The notes under the pieces were generated by a model. The model made no database searches. It was not told the origin of the DNA and saw only the letters and a program-made list of their open reading frames with translations. DNA of 64,000 nucleotides, from assembly GCF_009730915.1 (NCBI RefSeq), contig NC_052483.1, forward strand, positions 6,138,001 through 6,202,000, written 5' to 3'. Made by a program: the position numbers and the translations under genes. This DNA is from Dioscorea cayenensis subsp. rotundata (lineage: Eukaryota; Streptophyta; Magnoliopsida; Dioscoreales; Dioscoreaceae). Below are positions 23,928 to 35,371 of this stretch, one piece after another (position 1 is the stretch's first letter; each line of letters starts with the position of its first letter).

Positions 23928-24995
23928 ATGGTGCGAAAAAAAATTAATCTTGATGCAGTAATTTTTTCAAAAAAGGGTGCTATTGCATTTGTTGTTCTGG
24001 ATTGGTTTGGGAGATTTATGGATGGTCATTCTCAAGTTTTTCATGGGATCACTTGGCCTAATTCATTGGAGTTGATGGAGATAATTAAGAGAGGTACTCA
24101 CTTGGATTAAAGAGAGAGAGAGAGAGGATACAATCTTGTAATTGTGGAGAGTGATTCTTCTTCAGTAGTGCAGCTTATTCATGCTACAAAAGAGCTCCCT
24201 ACTTGTATTGGATTGTTGGCACATGATTGAAAGATAAACTTAATATTTTTATCTCAAGTTAGAGTTGTGGGGATTAATTCTTTGATAGGTCACTAAGTTT
24301 TGAACTTTTTTCTTTCCGGCTACCAAGTTTTAATTTGTATCGTAAATGTTACTTAAGTTTGATTTTGTTTCACTGGGAGGTTACCTGCGAGTGACCACAT
24401 CCACGTCTTCTTGGCGATGGACGCCCTGGAAAAACACTCGTCAGCGATAGTTAGCTCGTGTCCTCGATCCCGACATGGAGCCTCCACGTCGGTAGGCACG
24501 TCCACGTCGACAGAACTTGTCCACGTCAGCAGGTCGGCTAGCCAAACCCCAACCCTAACACTTTGTTATTTGATTTCGGTCATTAAGTTTTCAATTAGTA
24601 TCAAAACGGTTACCAACTCTGCTGACGTGGACAAGTCTCGCGATGTGGACGAGCCGACTAACGTGGAATTCCATCTCGACCCGGGGCGTGGCGGAGTTGT
24701 CTTGATTGTGTTTTTCGAGCATCCACGTCGGCGAGCATGGATGTGGTCACTCATGAAGTACTCCGAAGAAACGAAATCAAACTTGATGAACCTTTATGAT
24801 ACTAAATTAAAAAGCTTGGTAGCAGGAGTTCAAAAACTTAGTGACCTATCAAAAAATTAATCCGTTCATATAGAGGTTGGTGAACTGTGTTGCTCATTCG
24901 CTAGCGAGGGCGTCACATTGCTTGTCTGGCCTTCATGTTTGGGGTTATATAACCCTCCAGATTATATTTTATTTGTTTTGTCAAATGCTTAACGA
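23928..24995 (+). pseudogene. RNase H-like (RVT_3) relic, split by a MITE
   Basis: Before the MITE the plus strand reads KKINLDAVIFSKKGAIAF, then VVLDWFGRFMDGHS and, after a frame change in a GA run, LVIVESDSSSVVQLI. These match the N-terminal strand and the ESDS motif of plant RNase H-like domains (RVT_3) found in LINEs and related genes. After the MITE (24281-24854) the plus strand resumes with VNCVAHSLARASHCLSG, the usual C-terminal AHxLA helix of the domain. No reverse transcriptase is attached, so it is either a LINE fragment or a decayed domesticated RNase H gene. Confidence 0.7.
24281..24854. mobile_element. MITE inside the RNase H relic
   Basis: The left end TTTGATAGGTCACTAAGTTT is matched in inverse at the right end (…aaacttagtgacctatcaaa). 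The flanks GATTAATTC (24272-24280) and AATTAATCC (24855-24863) are a 9-bp duplication with two mismatches, which suggests a Mutator-type mechanism. The 574-bp interior is GC-richer and repeats 'cacgtcggc'-like phrases. Its open frames on both strands show no protein family. Confidence 0.75.
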
Positions 24996-25261
24996 ATTAA
25001 ATGTCTTTAGCTTTCAAAGAGAAATGTATCAAACACAAACACTGTTTGACATGCTTATAAAAAAAAAAATTAAGGATTTGAATCTCTTTTCCCTCCAACA
25101 GCTTGTTTATATTGTTAAAAACCAAAACAAAAAAAACTAAATCAATTACAAATTCATAAAACAAATAAATATTTAAAATAAAGTACACAAATACATACTA
25201 GTCCAAATGAAAAAAAAACACTTAGACTAGTAGACATATATATAGTTAAAAATAATCTTTA

Positions 25262-25300
<39 letters not shown>

Positions 25301-25312
25301 GACAACTACAAC
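24996..25312. other. AT-rich spacer with (TTA)n
   Basis: No gene seen. About 13 TTA units at 25262-25300 lie just before the hAT MITE. Confidence 0.6.
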
Positions 25313-25729
25313 TAGAGGTGGGCACGGGCTCATTAACCGGCCCGGCGGGCCTGACCCATCGGGTTGTGGTTCACCGGCCCACTGACCCGGACCCGACTCG
25401 GCTGGGTGTAGAACCCGCTAGGCCAGGTTGGCCCATTGAACACGGCGGGTATGGGTCACAGGAAGCCGGGCCCGGAACCGGCCCGGCTTCCATGTTGACC
25501 CGGCGGGGCGGGCCGAGTTGGCCCACCCGATTAAAAACATTAAAAAATTCTAAAAAATTCAGAAAATTCAGAAAAAATAGGAAAAAAAATCAGAAAATTC
25601 AAAAACGAGTTAGGGCCGGTGGGTAGGCCCACTGGCCCATAGGTTGGGGCAAGTCCAACCCGTAACCGGCTCGTCTCCATGACGGGCCGGTTCCGGGCCG
25701 GGTTGTCGGACGGCCAGTGCCCACCTCTA
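25313..25729. mobile_element. hAT-type MITE, 417 bp
   Basis: The ends TAGAGGTGGGCAC and GTGCCCACCTCTA are perfect inverted repeats of the hAT (Ac/Ds) style. Flanks ACTACAAC (25305-25312) and ACTACAAT (25730-25737) give an 8-bp duplication with one mismatch. Two GC-rich arms (GGCCCGGC-type) enclose an AT core with repeated 'aaaattcag'. No transposase. Its right flank is 14 bp from the CACTA-like element. Confidence 0.88.
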
Positions 25730-26388
25730 ACTACAATAATGAACACTACACCAAATGAGGGGTTTTGAGGCAGTTTTCAAAGTTTTAACTGCTTCCATAG
25801 CTAAAATAACAAGTGTAGAAGTGGTTATAAACGCCTTTACACCAAATAATTTCTTATCCTACTCAATTGATTTAGAGGTGGTTAATAATTTCTTATGGTT
25901 GTAACGGCCTTTGTACCCTAATAATTTCTTATTCTTTTCAATTGATTTAGAGGTAGTTATAACCGCCTCTAAAAACTATTATTTTTTTCTAACATGTTCA
26001 TACTTATAAAAACCAGATTATAATCACCTCTAAATTTATTCTTTAGTTGAATTAAATTTTTAATTTATTTTTTTCTACTAATAATAAATAAATTTGTTTT
26101 AACTTGTAAATAAAAACATGAATCTTTTCAATATATTTAAAAAGTATTCTAAATTAAATTTTTAGAAACTTTAATTGACAAGTAATGAGCTCAAATGCAA
26201 TGTATTTTGATTAATAACAAAATATAAAGAGTTTTACACTATTTGTCTATATTTATTACAAAATATTTTTTTGCTTAATTACTTAAAGTAAAAAACTTCT
26301 TGTATCCTCTTAATCTTCAACCCTCACGATCTTTAACCATTTTTAACCATTAATTCTCCTACATAAGTATACAAACATTATCAAATAA

Positions 26389-26556
26389 AGAAACAAAAGA
26401 TGGATTGACTTGTCAGCAGCACAAGGGATGCAATGTAAAGAAGCAAAAGATGGATTGACTTGTCAACCAACTAATAGGATTGAAGGACCTCCACTCAGCA
26501 TTAAAGTAGCTGGGAGATCTCTCACCGTCACTGCAGCCAATGAGAGCTTAGTTTAA
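26389..26556 (+). other. Possible further captured fragment
   Basis: A short unit 'caaaagatggattgacttgtca' occurs twice (about 26394 and 26444). It leads into an open stretch reading GPPLSIKVAGRSLTVTAANE with a stop soon after. It looks like the C-terminus of some protein, but I cannot name a family. It lies inside the CACTA-like element. Confidence 0.25.
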
Positions 26557-26833
26557 TGTAACCTTTATGGCTTTTCTAGTACTAGGTTTTAATTAACGTT
26601 GTTTTGTATTAGAACTCTAAAGTCATGATGAAGAACTTTTTTGAAAGCTTTTAATAGATTTGGTTTAGCCCAATAGGAAGTATGGGCAAAATATTCTCTC
26701 TGAAAAACAGCTCCACCTTTTAACTTTGTATCTTTCTGGTTACTGAAACTGTATCCTTTTGGGTACTGAATTTTGACAGTGCGATCCTGAACATGTACGT
26801 CTCCCTTTTTGCTTACCAGTCTTAGTTTTCAGT

Positions 26834-27400
26834 TTGTTTTCCTTGTCTCATGGTTTCTCCTTCGATTGGAGGAGCGCAAGCAGGAATCGAAGACCGATCG
26901 AGTTTGTGCCATTTGTAATCGAGGATCAGGTCGTTGGTAAATCTTTATTTATCAGCTTTCATAGTTTTCTCAGAAAAGAAAGATCTTTCAAAATGGATTC
27001 CATGTTGTTGATCTTATGCAGGTTTGTGGATCATTTGAAAGAGTTTCCCGGTGTTTTTACGTGTTTGTTGGGTAATGGTGACCATCGCTTTGATGATGGC
27101 CATGTCACTCTTCATGAGTCTCTCTCAACGCCAGGAGAGAGGACGAGAGCGGTTGCGGGTGTCATCAAATGCTTGAGAGAATTGATTCCAGGTATCAGCA
27201 GTGAGGTATTCGTTGTCACTTCATTATATGTTTTTGTAGTTTTTAATACAAAGTAAACCTTTGTTTTTAAATTGTTCTATGCTAACATTTCTCAGTGTTG
27301 TTGATAAATCTACAAACAGCATTACCCCGTGACATCTTCTTTTGGGGTACCTGCATTCTTCTCTCTTGAACGTGCGGCTGCTCCTTACTTTGGCATAAAG
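26834..27400 (+). pseudogene. Captured NUDIX hydrolase fragment (NUDX20/24-like)
   Basis: The fragment matches the region before the Nudix box of the plant chloroplast Nudix hydrolase 20/24 family (DUF4743 region). Exon-like blocks: up to 26936 (VPFVIEDQVVG), 27022-27205 (FVDHLKEFPGVF, then DDGHVTLHESLSTP and VIKCLRELIPGI) and 27320-27400 (YPVTSSFGVPAFFSLERAAA, then PYFGIK). Introns follow GT-AG in phase between the blocks (26937-27021 and 27206-27319), so genomic DNA was copied, not mRNA. The Nudix box and everything 3' are missing. It sits inside the CACTA-like element, opposite in strand to the other two captured fragments. It is unlikely to encode an active enzyme. Confidence 0.75.
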
Positions 27401-27804
27401 GTTTTCTGTTCCTTCTGAAGTAATTTTTTTTGGTTTTTTTTTTTTGTCTTTCCCAGTGCTTGCCAATGTATTCTAATGGAAGTGCTTGACTTGATTGCAT
27501 ATGGTTTCTGAACAAGAAAAGAAAGTGTTTTATGCCTGCGTGGGATTTTTATGCTTGATTGATTTTATTCTCTACCTAGTCAAGTTCATTGATGACTTTT
27601 AGTTTGTAATGTTCTGGTCTTTCGAGCATGTACATTTTTGAAGTTCTAGTTATCATATCTACAATTTAGCAATCTTGCTGTTCAGTTTGTAATGTTGTAA
27701 CAGTTTCAGGTCCTTCAGAATGACAATTTGTGAACCAGCATCTCATAAAAAAAGAGATAAGATATTCAAATCAAATTAAAGAGATAGGTACCAGTAAGAA
27801 TCAC

Positions 27805-28001
27805 CTGATCAACACGCAACTGGTTACTCAGAATTTCAATCATTCTCATATCAGCAGGAACTTTGCAACCAACCATTTTATAAAAGGTCAAATCCGAACT
27901 TGATATAATAGAACACTTACACGCCAAAAGCCATATCATCATACCTCAACTTCAACAACATCACTAGGAACTAACTGTGGCAGGGAGCATCGAGAAACAA
28001 C
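27805..28001 (-). pseudogene. Captured ER-type Ca2+-ATPase (ECA-like) fragment
   Basis: Two exon-like blocks on the minus strand resemble the actuator-domain region of plant ER-type P2A Ca2+-ATPases. Block 1 (27945-28001) reads LPQLVPSDVVEVE (family: LPA.ELVPGDIVEV) and ends at a GT donor. Block 2 (27805 to about 27885) reads VGCKVPADMRMIEILSNQL, then RVDQ, and ends CAG|GTGA just before the expected AILTGES. The acceptor before block 2 is not canonical, so this fragment is already decayed. It has lost the phosphorylation and ATP-binding domains. Confidence 0.65.
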
Positions 28002-28984
28002 CTACAATCATTCATTCAGGAAATTAGAAGCTGTCCACAAACGGAAGCAACTAGTATGACCAAAATCATCAGTAGAGTAAGCAATAATAAAATAGTGTTG
28101 TAACAGGCTATTGACAATGATATCATATTCTTCCATCTATAGGTATTACCAAGGCCAAGAATCAACATGACTTTCATGCTCCATACAAATTACCAAGGCC
28201 AAGAATCAACATGACTTTCATGCTCCATACAAATTCCAACGGAAACAAAGAAAGGCAAATAAGATAACCATCTTCCAGCAAAGAAATGAAATATTACATC
28301 AAAATTGTAGTGTGACTTCAGATTCTGATTTAAATTTTGTTCAGAAGTGACGTCTACAGAATCTCCAGGTGACATGGCATATTTATGACATGCATGCCCT
28401 ATTGAATGAAAGGTTATTGAATTTCATACAACTCAATGCAATCACATCTCCTTGTAATAACAGCAATTCCTTGAGAGAAAGATGAATTAAGGAAAAATGT
28501 GATAACCACTTTTAATCCTAATCTAACTCCATCATTTTGAATAAGAAAAATTTTCACACCCATGAACTTAAACTCAGGCATATATTTCATTGATTTAAAC
28601 ATTTAAATCAGGACACATGCATCATGAAAAAATATTGGTCCATCACATGCTAGGCAAAAGAACTCAATCCAGGGCATTGCCTGGCTACATGAACAATTTA
28701 AAGATCCACAGCAGGGGCTGGACTAGCAATGTACCAGTTCAAGAATCAAAGCTTAAAATGTACTTACCATATAATAGTAAATAAAATGATATCGTGGTCA
28801 ACAATGAATACTAATGAAGGTAAATGCAATGAGCTAGCTACATGGACTCCAACTCATATATCACAAGAAAAATGAATAAAATGGACTCTAATTCAATAAT
28901 GATAGTAGAATATGCACAAAATAAGGAACTATAAATTCACCCTCCCAAAGATATGAGAACTAGAATAAGCAGGAGTTACGGAAA
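28002..28984. other. CACTA interior, mostly unassigned
   Basis: Between the ATPase and DnaJ fragments. A 45-bp unit is repeated in perfect tandem at 28146-28235 (taccaaggccaagaatcaac..). Some of this is probably intron of the DnaJ donor gene, because exon 1 of that fragment ends at a donor at 29008. No other exon was recognised. Confidence 0.5.
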
Positions 28985-29008
28985 CTACACGAAAGGAAAC
29001 AGACTCAC

Positions 29009-29155
29009 CTTCTCTGGGTCATTACCCTTGTCCAGATGATTCTTGATGGCGGCCTTCTTATAAGCTTTTTTCAACTCATCTTGGCTCGCATTCTGCGAGA
29101 CGCCAAGAATCTCATAATACTTGGTATTATTACTCCTCCTTGATGAATGACCAAA
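29009..29155 (-). pseudogene. Captured DnaJ (DNAJA-type) first exon
   Basis: Starting at an ATG at 29155 ([20 protein letters not shown]), 49 codons cover helices I-III of the J-domain of plant type-I DnaJ proteins (ANJ/DNAJA2 style, usual start [18 protein letters not shown]). The catalytic HPD that stimulates Hsp70 is changed to HLD, so it would be expected not to work. The exon ends at AAG|GTGAGT (29009/29008). Upstream sequence to about 29580 looks like the A-rich 5' leader of the donor gene. Downstream exons are absent. It lies near the right end of the CACTA-like element. Confidence 0.85.
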
Positions 29156-29975
29156 CATTGTCTCTGATCTCCACGAATCCTCTACACGAAAGCAAATTCG
29201 CAAGCAATCACATACAAATCAAATCAAAAACCAATTTTCCAAAACCTAGATCGAAGAATAAAATTCAAAATCAAGAACCCAACCCAAACATCCCATCCAA
29301 TACAGCATGCTTCAAATTAATTCAAAAAAATTACCAAAATTCAACTCAAAAAAGGAACCAAAGTGCTCCCACCTTGAATTCACATCAAAATCTACCAAAA
29401 AACACACAAAATTTAAATCACAGAGACAAAAACAAAGGGTTTACCAAGCGGAGTGAGCGCGCAGATGAACTCCCGATTCGAATCGGGAGAATCGAAGCCC
29501 TAATCCGAAATTTTTTTTTTTTGCTCTTTTGTTTATCTTTGAATTTGGGAAACCTCGAGCGGCGTTTGCGTTTATAGAGACTTGGGTTCGCAGACACAAA
29601 GAGGGAGAGATTTTTTTAGAGGGGTTTTGTTAAACCGGTTATGTATTAGTATAAAAAAAATATTCGATTATCGAGGTGGTTTTTTAAAAACCCCTCTAAA
29701 CATGCTCTTCTAAAAATTAAAAATAATGTAGTGGCAGTAGAAATAGTTAATGTTAGGTTTTATATGGCCAAATAACATCTTCATCCCCTTGCAATTAGGG
29801 TTAGGTCTGGGGCTAGGATTACGGTTTCTTAGAATCCAAGATGCTCTTCGACCTCGTCGGTGGTGGAGGTGGTGGCGATGGTCATCGAAGGGCTTAAATA
29901 GGGGGTATTTATTTTCTTTTGGTTAACCTTTTCCCTTTTTCATTTGATGCTGATCAATGACTTTCATCGCATGGC

Positions 29976-30613
29976 GGACCTGGAATTTAGCTCAGACGCT
30001 AAATAAAAGTTTAATATTCTCATATTCGATCACCCTTTTAATTTTTCTAAGATTACTCAACCATGTGCTCTCCTTAGTTCAACTACGACCAAAGTGGCGT
30101 AACCAAAACTCACTCCATGAAGGGGTGTTAAAGTCAATTACTGTCATTATGATGGATGTTATGAATGAGCCATGAATTTTATTAAAACTTAAAAATTTTA
30201 GTAATTTTAAATAAGAAAAAAATTTTCATTACTGAATTTTTTACATTTGTCATGCCACATTATCAATTTATTTTTTTCTTAATTATTAAAAAAAATTATA
30301 AAGTTTAGAACATTGTTTTTTTTATAATTTTTAAAATTTTCACAATTTTTTTGAAAAAAAAAACTTGTTTTAATTACTAAAATTATTAAAAACTTAATAT
30401 GGTAACCTCTAGGATTTGAACCAGGGTGGGCTCACATCATTCAACTCTCACAAACCACTCAAGCCCATGTCCATTACTTGTTAGCTAGATACAAATAAAA
30501 TATTATTAAACATTAATATTTGTATAAAAAAATTTATTGGACACAGTTCTTCTAAGGTTTTCCTGTCGGCCAGCCCGGGCTTCAGCCCTGGCTGCCACCC
30601 ATGTGGGTCCGCC
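29976..30613. other. Block B-specific stretch with a SINE-like piece
   Basis: Not found in block A. AT-rich to 30400. At about 30405-30480 the minus strand reads a B-box-like GGTTCAAATCC preceded by an A-box-like GGGCTTGAGTGG, the order of a tRNA-derived SINE head. No poly-A tail or target duplication was fixed, so this is weak. Confidence 0.35.
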
Positions 30614-31849
30614 CCTGACTTCCATGGTTAAGGGAGCTTTTATTCTCACCTGGCTGGGTTTTGGATTTCTCATCCTCATCGAAGGCATCGTCTTAGTTGC
30701 TTAACGTATGCATTGTTTAGCATTGAATGTGTGCAAATACAAAAATTATAAAATGCTTGAAGCTGCAACATGCTTTGTAAGCTTACCAATTGGACAGAGC
30801 ATGTTTAGAAGAGTTTACCTTTCTTTCCCAGGTTGCATCAGACTTCACCTTTATTTCTTGCATGATTTTGATAATGCTAATATTTAGAAGAGTTTTGCTT
30901 GTGCTACAACAAGGGAAGTGGACATTGCTTGATTCTTAGTGTACATTTGCGGGTAAAATTTTTCATGTAGTCACTGTGTTATGGCGGATTTCCACTTTGA
31001 TCATCGTGTTTCAATTTGTTTCTTTTTGGTCATTAGTTATCAATTTGTTTTCACCGGTTGGTCACTTGGGGCTTTCCGGCCCAATTTGAATGACGTGGCC
31101 GCCGGAAATGCCACGTCATTATTTTTTTAATATTTCTCTCATCCCAGCTGGAGAGAGGATGCTGACTCGGCTAACATAACCCCAGTCAGGATGCTGACTC
31201 AACTCATTTAATCCTAGTCAGCATCCAACTAATCTTCTCCTTTCCCATTCTATGCTAGGGTTCATCCTTCCAAACCGAGAGAGAAAGGGGAATTCGATCC
31301 GAGAGAGAAAGGGGAGACATCCGATCCGAGAGAGTAACCACGCTGTTTTTTCTCCATTAGTGCTGAAGCGAGGAGAGGAGACACGCGGTTTTTTCTCCAT
31401 CAATGCTGAAGCGAGGAGAGGAACCACATGTTATCGTGGTAGCTGAGTAGAGTGTACAACCTCAATCGGGAATCCGAGGACAGTGTAGAAATTTGTTCAT
31501 GTGTGCCTGAAGTTCTTTTTTTTGTTTATAATTTTCATGTAACTATTTTTTTGTGGACTGGCAAATGGTTCACTTCTCATGTAAATATATTTTTCTGGAA
31601 CGGCAAATGGTTGTTTTAATGATCGAGCTTTGGCAGTCATTGAGAAAAGATTCGTAGTGGTTGTATTGATTTCATTTATGCAGTTAAATGGATTGATTCT
31701 TACTCGGAAGGTCATCTGAGACTTGTCATTCTTACTCACAAGGACATCTGAGACTTCTCAATTGATTTAGTATTTTGCAGGACATCTAAGATGAGCAATA
31801 ACTTGTGAAGGGATTTAGTATTTGCAATATATGTCAGATGAGAAATAAC

Positions 31850-32190
31850 TTGTCTGTTTATAGTTTTCCTACAAAATTGAAGTCAGAATCTGAATAAAAA
31901 TTAATAAGAATGAATCCTGGGAATGTAGAAGAGAACATCAGCTGAATACAATTGTCTTCATACAATCATAATAAATATACAATTGATATACAATTGATTC
32001 CTGGGAATTCCAGTACAAAATTGGCTGAATACAAGAGAACATTAACTTTTCTGTTTTCAGTTTTTCTACAGAATTGAGGTCAAAAACTGAATAAAAATTA
32101 ATAAGAATGAATCCTGGTAATGTAGAATAGAACATCGACTAAATACAATTGCCTTTCATACAATCAAAATAAATATACAATTGATTCTCG
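31850..32190. repeat. ~205-bp tandem duplication inside the Mutator element
   Basis: The unit with 'gaataaaaattaataagaat', 'gaatcctgg.aatgtagaa' and 'atacaatca.aataaatat' occurs at about 31850-31985 and 32055-32190. Just downstream, a second local duplication (about 115 bp, 'accacaaaac.cagctgacag') is at 32290-32460. Both lie 3' of the transposase coding region. Confidence 0.75.
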
Positions 32191-32799
32191 GAATTCGAAA
32201 GTACAAAATTGGTCGAATACTATTTTCGCTAGAATTCCAAAGATGTAATTGGTCGATCGTAATTGTCGCTAGAATTCCAAGACTAAAATTTAAAAACACA
32301 CAAAACACTGCTGTAGTTTTTGAATACCATTTTTACAACCACAAAACAAAGCTGACAGTTGTGGTCCCTGCAAAATTTTAAAAGAATTAAATGCAGTAGA
32401 GCTGTATTTTTTTAATACCATTTTGACAACCACAAAACACAGCTGACAGTTCCCCAAGACCACTATTCTGATCCATGCAAAAAATTTTAAAACAAGCACA
32501 TGCTCTTCTGCATAGCACCCCCTTTTATTACAGTTCTTTATGGTCTCCCAGATGCATTGTTCCCTCCAAGCCCTGGTGGAAGCCAAACTTTCCTTTTTTT
32601 TCCCAGTTTGAGTTGGTTTGGTTTTCGCTTCTAAATTTCTGTCCACCCCTTGATTGTTGATTGGTGTTGGTCTTGCTGGAAAATGCTTTCTCGCTTGGCT
32701 TTTGGAGAGGAGTTGGTCTTGTATCACCAGTGTAGGCAAAATGTTCCTCTCCAAGCTTCCATCTCCATCTCCAACTGTTGTTGCGGGATAGGTTTGCTC

Positions 32800-33590
32800 A
32801 GTAGTTACTCCTACCTGCAATTTTCAGAGAATTAAATGCTTCATCAAATATATGTTGCACATCTCCGCAAGTATTAAAAAGATACCTGTGGCACTTGTGC
32901 ATCTGCCTGAGTCCCAATTGTTGTAGGAGTGCTGAAGATAACCTGAGGAGATATTTTCCTAGGTAACTGCTTCCTTGCTTGCCCTTTGAACAGAAGTTGT
33001 TTTTTCACTCCCCTTGAGGGCAATTTTCCCACATTTATGTTTCCACCTCCAAATGCTTTCACGGTTGTTGTTTGATTAGTGGTTTGACCTACCTGATAAT
33101 TTCATAGAAACAATTTTTCATCATAAATCTGTTGCAAAACAATTTTGTAAAATAAATCAACTACCTGTATGTTAGGTGAAGCTGCCTGGCTTCCACTTGC
33201 GGGGGTGGTTTGCTCAGTGGTTACTCCTACCTGCAATTTTTATATAATTAAATGCTTCATCAAATATATCTTGCACATCTCCTCAAGTATTAAAAAAAGA
33301 TACCTGTGGCACTTTTGCATCTGCCTGAGTCCCAATTGTTGTAGGAGTGCTGAAGATAACCTGAGGAGATATTTTCCTAGGTAACTGCTTCCTTGCTTGC
33401 CCTTTGGACAGAAGTTGTTTTTCCATTCCCCTTGAGGGCAATTTTCCCACATTTATGTTTCCACCTCCAACTGCCTAAGAATTTCATATAAACAATTTTT
33501 CATCATAAATCTGCTGTAAAACAATTTTGTTAATTAAATCAACTACCTGTATATTAGGTGAAGCTGCCTGGCTTCCACTTGCTGGAGGCC
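32800..33590 (-). repeat. Tandem duplicated exon pair in the transposase C-terminus
   Basis: Two ~415-bp units (about 32800-33215 and 33216-33590), each holding two exons and their introns. One exon encodes GGGNINVGKLPSRG, then QARKQLPRKISPQVIFSTPT and ends VPQ|gtat; the other begins VGVTTEQT and ends in ASPNIQ|gtag. All sites are GT-AG. A third, diverged version of the first exon (…LLSKSQARKHFPARPT) forms the last exon at 32290-32815. The segment is Pro/Gln/Thr-rich without a known domain. Confidence 0.8.
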
Positions 33591-34997
33591 TCTGCATATC
33601 ATGTTCTGCAGTTGTAATTTCCTGGGTATATATGATCAGCCCATGTTGAGGAATGTTACTCATCTACATTAAAACAGATAAGTTTTGTGCATATTATATG
33701 AACATGTTTTGTCCTGCGCATGCCTTTCCAAAAATCAGTAAACATACCTCCATAACATTGGTGAAGTGATCCTGAAGAACATGTGGATCAATTGTGTCCA
33801 TAGGATCTATGTCAGTTCTATCACCCTGCATCAAAACAAATAAAACTATTGGCATATTTGAAAAGATATATTATAGTTAAATTTGTTCTGATTGTACTTG
33901 TTGATTATGTGCCTCTTCAGCTGTGTTGTGCCTCTGTCCTTGTCCCTGTGAGTATCACATTGTTAGAGTAATGATAAACAGAAAGCAGCTAAAATGTTTA
34001 ATAAAATCATAAAATGCTCACCTGCTGGCCATGGTACCTCCTGTTATGCCCAATAGCTCCACAAACACTGCAAGTCTTGCTGTGGCCTTTCCTACTGACC
34101 TTCCCTTTAGTGAATCCAGTGGGTTCTTCAAGAGGATCCTTTCTCCTCATCATTGGTTTCCTGCCCCTGTTCTTGTTTGCTGGTTCTGGGGGTATGATTG
34201 GAGCTTGTGGACTCTTTGGCCAACAGTTTGCATCTTGTGTTGGGTTTAATATATGGTTATATGTGGCCAGGAAAGTACTAACTTTATAACACTCATCTAT
34301 GTAATCTTCGGGGTTTTTTTTGTTGTAATACAAGGCTGATATTGCATGGCAACAGGGAATACCTGTCAGTTGCCACTTCCTACATGTGCAACACATTTCC
34401 TTGCAGTCAACAATAAATTGCCCATCTAAACATGCAACTTGGTACTTGTCACCACCTGACCAAGTTGTCTTGCATGACCAACTTAATTGTTTGCCCTTTT
34501 CTAGCTTGTTAACAATTTTAGGACAATGCTGTGTGGTGCATTTATTCATTAAATCTCTTCTCTTTTGGATCCTAACCATTAGCTGTGTTCGGATCATCTC
34601 ATTAAGACTAACTATCCCTTTTGTCCTGGCTTCAAGTATTTGGCTGTTAAAGCATTCGCATAAATTGTTAAGCAACATGTCACACTTAAATTTTGATTTG
34701 AAGTGCGACCTGCTCCAATGGACAGGGTCAATATTTTTCATGAAATTGTAGGCTGCTACTGACTTATCTTTGAGTGCTTCCATTGCCATGTTAAATGCAG
34801 GGATGTAACTACTCCTAGCACAAGCCCATAAATGGTCCTTAAGACCTTTACCTCTAAATTTTTTCCTAAAGTTTGTATGTATATGTCTCACACAGAATCG
34901 ATGTTCACTGTGAGGGAAGATTTCCTCAATTGCATTTAGAAGGCCCTAATGGAAGATCCATTCACCAGCAAACATTCACAGGACAAGGTACAAAAAT

Positions 34998-35371
34998 TAA
35001 AATTCAACACATAGAAACATACTATGATTCAAATTAAAATTCAGCACATATAGCATACTATGAGTCAAATGAAAATTAATTCAGCACATACAAACATACA
35101 ACCCATGCAAAGTAAAATTCAGAGCATATAACATACTATGCTTCAAATTGGTGATTAGTTAGCACATAGAGCATACTATGATTCAAAGGATAATTAATTC
35201 AACACATAGCAACATACAGCCCATTCAAAGTAAAATTCAGCACATCTAAACATACTATGATTCAACATATAGAAACATACAGCCCATTCTAATTAAAATC
35301 CAGTCAGCACATAGAGCATACTATGATTCAAAGGATAATTAAATCAGCACATAGAAACATACTATGATTTA
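34998..35371. repeat. Intronic minisatellite (~45-bp degenerate unit)
   Basis: Roughly eight degenerate units around 'attcagcacatagaaacata' and 'ctatgattcaaa' fill the intron (34947-35412) that separates the two halves of the catalytic domain of the transposase gene. Confidence 0.8.

Larger units (their letters stand above)
25744..29733. mobile_element. Gene-capturing CACTA-like element (Pack-CACTA)
   Basis: The left end reads CACTACACCAAATGAGGGG and the right end in inverse CACTACATTATTTTTAATT. Both subterminal regions repeat the motif 'gaggcggtt / aaccgcctct' and share GAGGGGTTTT. The 3-bp flanks are GAA and GCA, an imperfect duplication. No TNP2-type transposase is visible, so it is non-autonomous. 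The interior holds intron-bearing fragments of a NUDIX hydrolase (plus strand), an ER-type Ca2+-ATPase (minus) and a DnaJ protein (minus). The right end lies next to the start of block B. Confidence 0.75.

Noticed and set aside
30380..30490. tRNA gene
   Set aside because: The B-box-like motif is good, but no cloverleaf could be drawn; more likely a SINE head.
34998..35371. CRISPR-like spaced repeats
   Set aside because: Units are degenerate and contiguous, lie in a transposase intron, and the genome is a plant.
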